The notes under the pieces are model-generated. The model was given only the letters and a program-made list of their open reading frames with translations. It was not told the origin of the DNA and ran no database searches. The position numbers were made by a program, and so were the translations under genes. A DNA stretch of 7,257 nt from Thermocrinis sp. (lineage in GTDB: Bacteria > Aquificota > Aquificia > Aquificales > Aquificaceae): positions 1-7,257 of the forward strand of contig WYEK01000034.1 of NCBI GenBank assembly GCA_009903855.1. Reading direction: 5' to 3'. Positions 4,670 through 7,257 of the stretch are shown piece after piece. Each line of letters begins with the position of its first letter. Position 1 is the stretch's first letter.

Positions 4670-5297
4670 CCTTTTGTTTGCCTTCTCCTTTGCCTTCTGC
4701 TGGACCAAGGAGGAGCTAAGCGCTTTTGTTGAAAGGCAGGTAAAGGAAAAATTTGGCGAGGATGTCAGGGTTAATAAGTTTATTCTCCTCAACTGGGATG
4801 GAAAGGGAGAGGGAGTGCCAAAGGTGGAGCTTGATATGGAATACGGAAAGGTACGAGCCTTTGCCTACCTTCAGTTTGAAGGAAACAGATACACTGCAGT
4901 GATAGATGCCCTCTGGAGGGCAAAGCTCCTAAGGGCAAAGAAGGACATAAAAAAGGGAGAACTGCTCTCTGCAGAGCTCTTTGATGTGGAAGAGAGATGG
5001 CTCAAGAGCATTCCCAAGGACCTTCTCATAGACCCAAAGGAGCTAAAGGACTACAGGGCGAGCACAGACATTCCAAAGGGTTCAATACTCAGAAGGTCTG
5101 TTATGAAACCCTCGCCGGCGGTAAATAGGGGGGACATAGTAAAAGTGATCTTTCGTAGTGGAAATATACAAATTGAGGGACAGGGAACTTCATTGGATGT
5201 GGGATATGTGGGGAAGGTGGTCCGAATAAAAACCTCCGGTGGAAAACTGCTCAGGGGCAAGGTCATAGACAGGGGTGTGGTGGAGGTGTTAGATTAG
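4653..5297 (+). CDS. flgA: Flagellar basal body P-ring formation protein FlgA
   Basis: The 214-residue protein is a periplasmic chaperone for assembly of the flagellar P ring. The N-terminus MFRLLNLLFAFSFAFC is a Sec-type signal peptide, though Cys16 has no proper lipobox. A SAF domain (about 91-152: AKKDIKKGELLSAELF...STDIPKGSILRRSVM) is followed by the FlgA C-terminal domain VNRGDIVKVIFRSGNIQIEGQGTSLDVGYVG...GKLLRGKVIDRGVVEV (157-212), the most recognisable block. The length is normal for FlgA. The start overlaps the iron-sulfur gene by 17 bp, implying cotranscription; the pairing with a respiratory gene looks accidental and no other flagellar gene is in the window. Its presence suggests a motile cell. 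The valS start follows its stop by 17 nt. Confidence 0.9.
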   Translation: MFRLLNLLFAFSFAFCWTKEELSAFVERQVKEKFGEDVRVNKFILLNWDGKGEGVPKVELDMEYGKVRAFAYLQFEGNRYTAVIDALWRAKLLRAKKDIKKGELLSAELFDVEERWLKSIPKDLLIDPKELKDYRASTDIPKGSILRRSVMKPSPAVNRGDIVKVIFRSGNIQIEGQGTSLDVGYVGKVVRIKTSGGKLLRGKVIDRGVVEVLD

Positions 5298-5299
5298 CT

Positions 5300-5305
5300 T
5301 ATAAT
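5300..5305 (+). promoter_or_regulatory. -10 box before valS
   Basis: A perfect TATAAT lies between flgA and valS and ends 9 nt before the valS ATG, the same distance as for tnpB and the iron-sulfur gene. No convincing -35 box is present 16-18 bp upstream, and no Shine-Dalgarno is present, so a leaderless valS transcript is possible but not proven. Confidence 0.4.
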
Positions 5306-5314
5306 TTTCTCTTT

Positions 5315-7257
5315 ATGAAGGACATAAAAGAATACAATCATAAAGAGATTGAAAAAAAGCACGCCCAAAGATGGTACTCCCAAAAGCTCTATCACATAGA
5401 AAAGCCAAAGAATAAGTTCTCGGTGGTGATTCCTCCGCCCAACGTGACGGGCTCTTTGCATATGGGACATGCCCTCAACATAACCCTTCAGGATATTGTG
5501 TGCAGATGGCAGAGGATGTTGGGAAAGGATGTGGTTTGGGTGCCGGGCTTTGACCATGCGGGCATAGCCACCCAGTATGTGGTGGATAAAAAGATCCAAG
5601 AGGAGGGTAAAAACCGCCTTGAGATGGGAAGGGAGGAGTTTTTAAAGAGGGTTTGGGAGTGGGTGCCCATCTCCAGAAACAGCATAAGGGAGCAACTTAT
5701 AAAGCTTGGTGCCAGCGTAGATTGGCAGAGGGAAAGGTTCACCTTGGATGAGGGCTTTTCAAGGCTCGTCAGGTACGCCTTCAGAAGGCTCTACGAAGAG
5801 GGTCTCATATACAGGGGTGAGTACATAGTCAACTGGTGTCCTAAGGACCTGACCGCCCTCTCGGACCTTGAGGTGGAGCACGAAGAAGAAGAAGGAAAGC
5901 TTTACTACATAAAGTATCCTTTGGAGGATGGAAGCGGTTATATAACCGTTGCCACCACAAGACCCGAGACCATGCTGGGGGACACTGCGGTAGCAGTCCA
6001 TCCCGAGGACGAAAGATACAAGCGCTTAGTTGGAAAGTACGCCATACTGCCCTTGGTAGGCAGAAGAATACCCATAATAGCGGACGAGAGGGTAAAGCCC
6101 GATTTTGGAACGGGTGCGGTAAAGATCACGCCCGCCCACGACCCTTTGGACTTTGAGATAGGAAAGAGCCACAACCTTCCCATGGTTCAAATAATGGACC
6201 AATTTGCACGGATTAACGAAAATGGTGGAGAGTTCGCGGGTTTGGATAGATACACCGCAAGGCAGAGGATAGTGCAAAAGTTGGAGGAGTTGGGACTCCT
6301 TGAAAAGGTGGAGAGCCACAGGCACGCGGTGGGGAAATGCTACCGGTGTAAAACGGTCCTTGAGCCCATGGTGTCCACCCAGTGGTTCCTAAAGGTCTCC
6401 GACCCAAGGATAAAAGAGCCCGCCATAAAGGCGGTGCTTGGCTACACCCAAAGGCAAGGAAAGGAGCTAAACCTTCAAATTCTGTATGTTCAAGGCTTGG
6501 AGGTGGTTATAAAAGTTGCGGAAGGCTCAAAGACTAAGCTGGTGGTTGTTATCAAAGAAGGCATAGAATTTTTGGTGGGCAAGAAAGAAGGCGAACTGTC
6601 CTTCATATACATCCCAGAGGGAAGGGAGGAGCTCTTGGAGGTGGCAAAGGAGAAGGCAAAGGAGCATAAAAATGCCCACATGCTCCTGACGGTAAAAGGA
6701 ACGATAACCCTGATCAGGGAATACTCGGAGGAGAACCTCTCCGGGGAGTTTATGCTTGTGGCAGACCAAGAGGGATTAAAACTTTTGGAAGACAAGGGGC
6801 AAAGGCTCTTAGAAAAGGGAGAGGTTCAGTTGGAGCCTGTTCAAAAGTCTTTAAGGGTAAAGTGGGAGAGGGAAAGGGAAGTTTGGGAGGAGGAAAAAAG
6901 GGTAGCCTTTGTGCCCGAAAACTGGAAGAAGATATACCTTCAGTGGATGGAAAACCTCAGGGACTGGTGTATCTCAAGGCAGATATGGTGGGGTCATAGA
7001 ATACCCGTCTGGTACTGCAAAGACTGTGGGCATATAAACGTTTTCACCGACGATGACTTTGATAGGGTCTATGACAAGCTGATTTTCAACCTGATCGCCG
7101 ACGGCAAGGTCAAAGAAGAATTCACACCGGAGGAGATGGAGGAGGTTCTAAAGTCTCCGTCCTTTGTCCATCCGGAGATGACGGTCTTGGAATTTTACAA
7201 GAGGTTTGTCTTTCATAAATACCACTCCACCGATGTGTCCGCCCACTCTTTGAGGCT
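5315..7257 (+). CDS. valS: Valyl-tRNA synthetase, 3' end outside window, with two unusual insertions
   Basis: The frame is open from ATG 5315 to the window edge (647 full codons). The enzyme charges tRNA-Val and proofreads mischarged threonine. PPPNVTGSLHMGHAL holds the class I HIGH signature (HMGH, 49-52); WVPGFDHAGIATQ and NWCPKDLTALSDLEVE follow; the CP1 editing domain contains TTRPETMLGDTAV (214-226) and GTGAVKITPAHDP; then CYRC (342-345), EPMVSTQWF (350-358) and NLRDWCISRQIWWGHRIPVWYC. The KMSKS loop and anticodon-binding part lie outside. Between EPAIKAV (ends 374) and VAFVPENW (starts 530) are about 155 residues where ordinary ValS has fewer than ten. A second non-standard stretch begins after CKDCGHINV (about 577) and runs past the window. 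Both are in frame and in a typical Lys/Glu-rich composition, so this is not an obvious pseudogene. It starts 17 nt after flgA. Confidence 0.94.
   Translation, partial: MKDIKEYNHKEIEKKHAQRWYSQKLYHIEKPKNKFSVVIPPPNVTGSLHMGHALNITLQDIVCRWQRMLGKDVVWVPGFDHAGIATQYVVDKKIQEEGKNRLEMGREEFLKRVWEWVPISRNSIREQLIKLGASVDWQRERFTLDEGFSRLVRYAFRRLYEEGLIYRGEYIVNWCPKDLTALSDLEVEHEEEEGKLYYIKYPLEDGSGYITVATTRPETMLGDTAVAVHPEDERYKRLVGKYAILPLVGRRIPIIADERVKPDFGTGAVKITPAHDPLDFEIGKSHNLPMVQIMDQFARINENGGEFAGLDRYTARQRIVQKLEELGLLEKVESHRHAVGKCYRCKTVLEPMVSTQWFLKVSDPRIKEPAIKAVLGYTQRQGKELNLQILYVQGLEVVIKVAEGSKTKLVVVIKEGIEFLVGKKEGELSFIYIPEGREELLEVAKEKAKEHKNAHMLLTVKGTITLIREYSEENLSGEFMLVADQEGLKLLEDKGQRLLEKGEVQLEPVQKSLRVKWEREREVWEEEKRVAFVPENWKKIYLQWMENLRDWCISRQIWWGHRIPVWYCKDCGHINVFTDDDFDRVYDKLIFNLIADGKVKEEFTPEEMEEVLKSPSFVHPEMTVLEFYKRFVFHKYHSTDVSAHSLR

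Noticed and set aside
6437..6901. Intein in ValS
   Set aside because: No Cys/Ser at the start, no His-Asn before a nucleophile at the end, and no homing-endonuclease motif was seen.
1..7257. CRISPR array
   Set aside because: No regularly spaced repeats of 25-37 bp were seen; the repeated GAGGCTGTT sequences are element ends.

Overview
The window looks like chromosomal DNA from a thermophilic member of the Aquificales (Aquifex/Hydrogenobacter/Thermocrinis type). This is an inference from protein sequence character: the delta subunit and the tmRNA tag ending ELALAA resemble Aquifex versions, and the proteins are rich in Lys and Glu. No database search was possible. Housekeeping genes on two divergent strands surround one mobile element.

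Minus strand, right to left: ssrA (tmRNA, 3917-3576), then mtnA (3562-2609), then an insertion element (2602-795) carrying only a TnpB/OrfB-like gene, then holA (819 to the left edge, 3' end outside the window). Plus strand: an iron-sulfur subunit of succinate dehydrogenase/fumarate reductase (3992-4669), flgA overlapping it (4653-5297), and valS (5315 to the right edge, incomplete). Positions 3918-3991 are a short divergent promoter region between ssrA and the iron-sulfur gene.

The main discovery is the element. TnpB genes normally sit in IS200/IS605 or IS607 elements, which have no terminal inverted repeats and make no target duplication. Here the tnpB-like gene lies in a 1808-bp unit that starts and ends with GAGGCTGTT(T/C)TAAAAA in inverted orientation. 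It is flanked by a perfect 9-bp direct repeat, AAATGTTCA (786-794 and 2603-2611). This is the signature of a DDE-type transposon, yet no DDE transposase is present. A third copy of the terminal repeat lies inside, at 2422-2439.

Removing the element and one copy of the repeat rebuilds an ATGA overlap between the mtnA stop and a native holA start (MNILEYQKG). The element inserted in that overlap and left the mtnA stop intact. It turned the holA ATG into CTG, and supplied a new in-frame ATG from its own end. The new ATG overlaps the tnpB stop, again as ATGA. The insertion therefore replaced one translationally coupled junction with two genes joined the same way, and added 8 residues to the delta subunit. 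The last ~230 nt of tnpB hold a series of hairpins running up to the element end, as expected of a guide-RNA (omega/reRNA) scaffold. If so, its guide would be the start of holA and its target would be the empty site.

Other points of note: two large insertions in the catalytic region of ValS; an extra cysteine in the iron-sulfur protein that may turn the usual 3Fe-4S centre into 4Fe-4S; and -10-like hexamers ending 6-9 nt before several ATG codons without a Shine-Dalgarno sequence, suggesting leaderless mRNAs.
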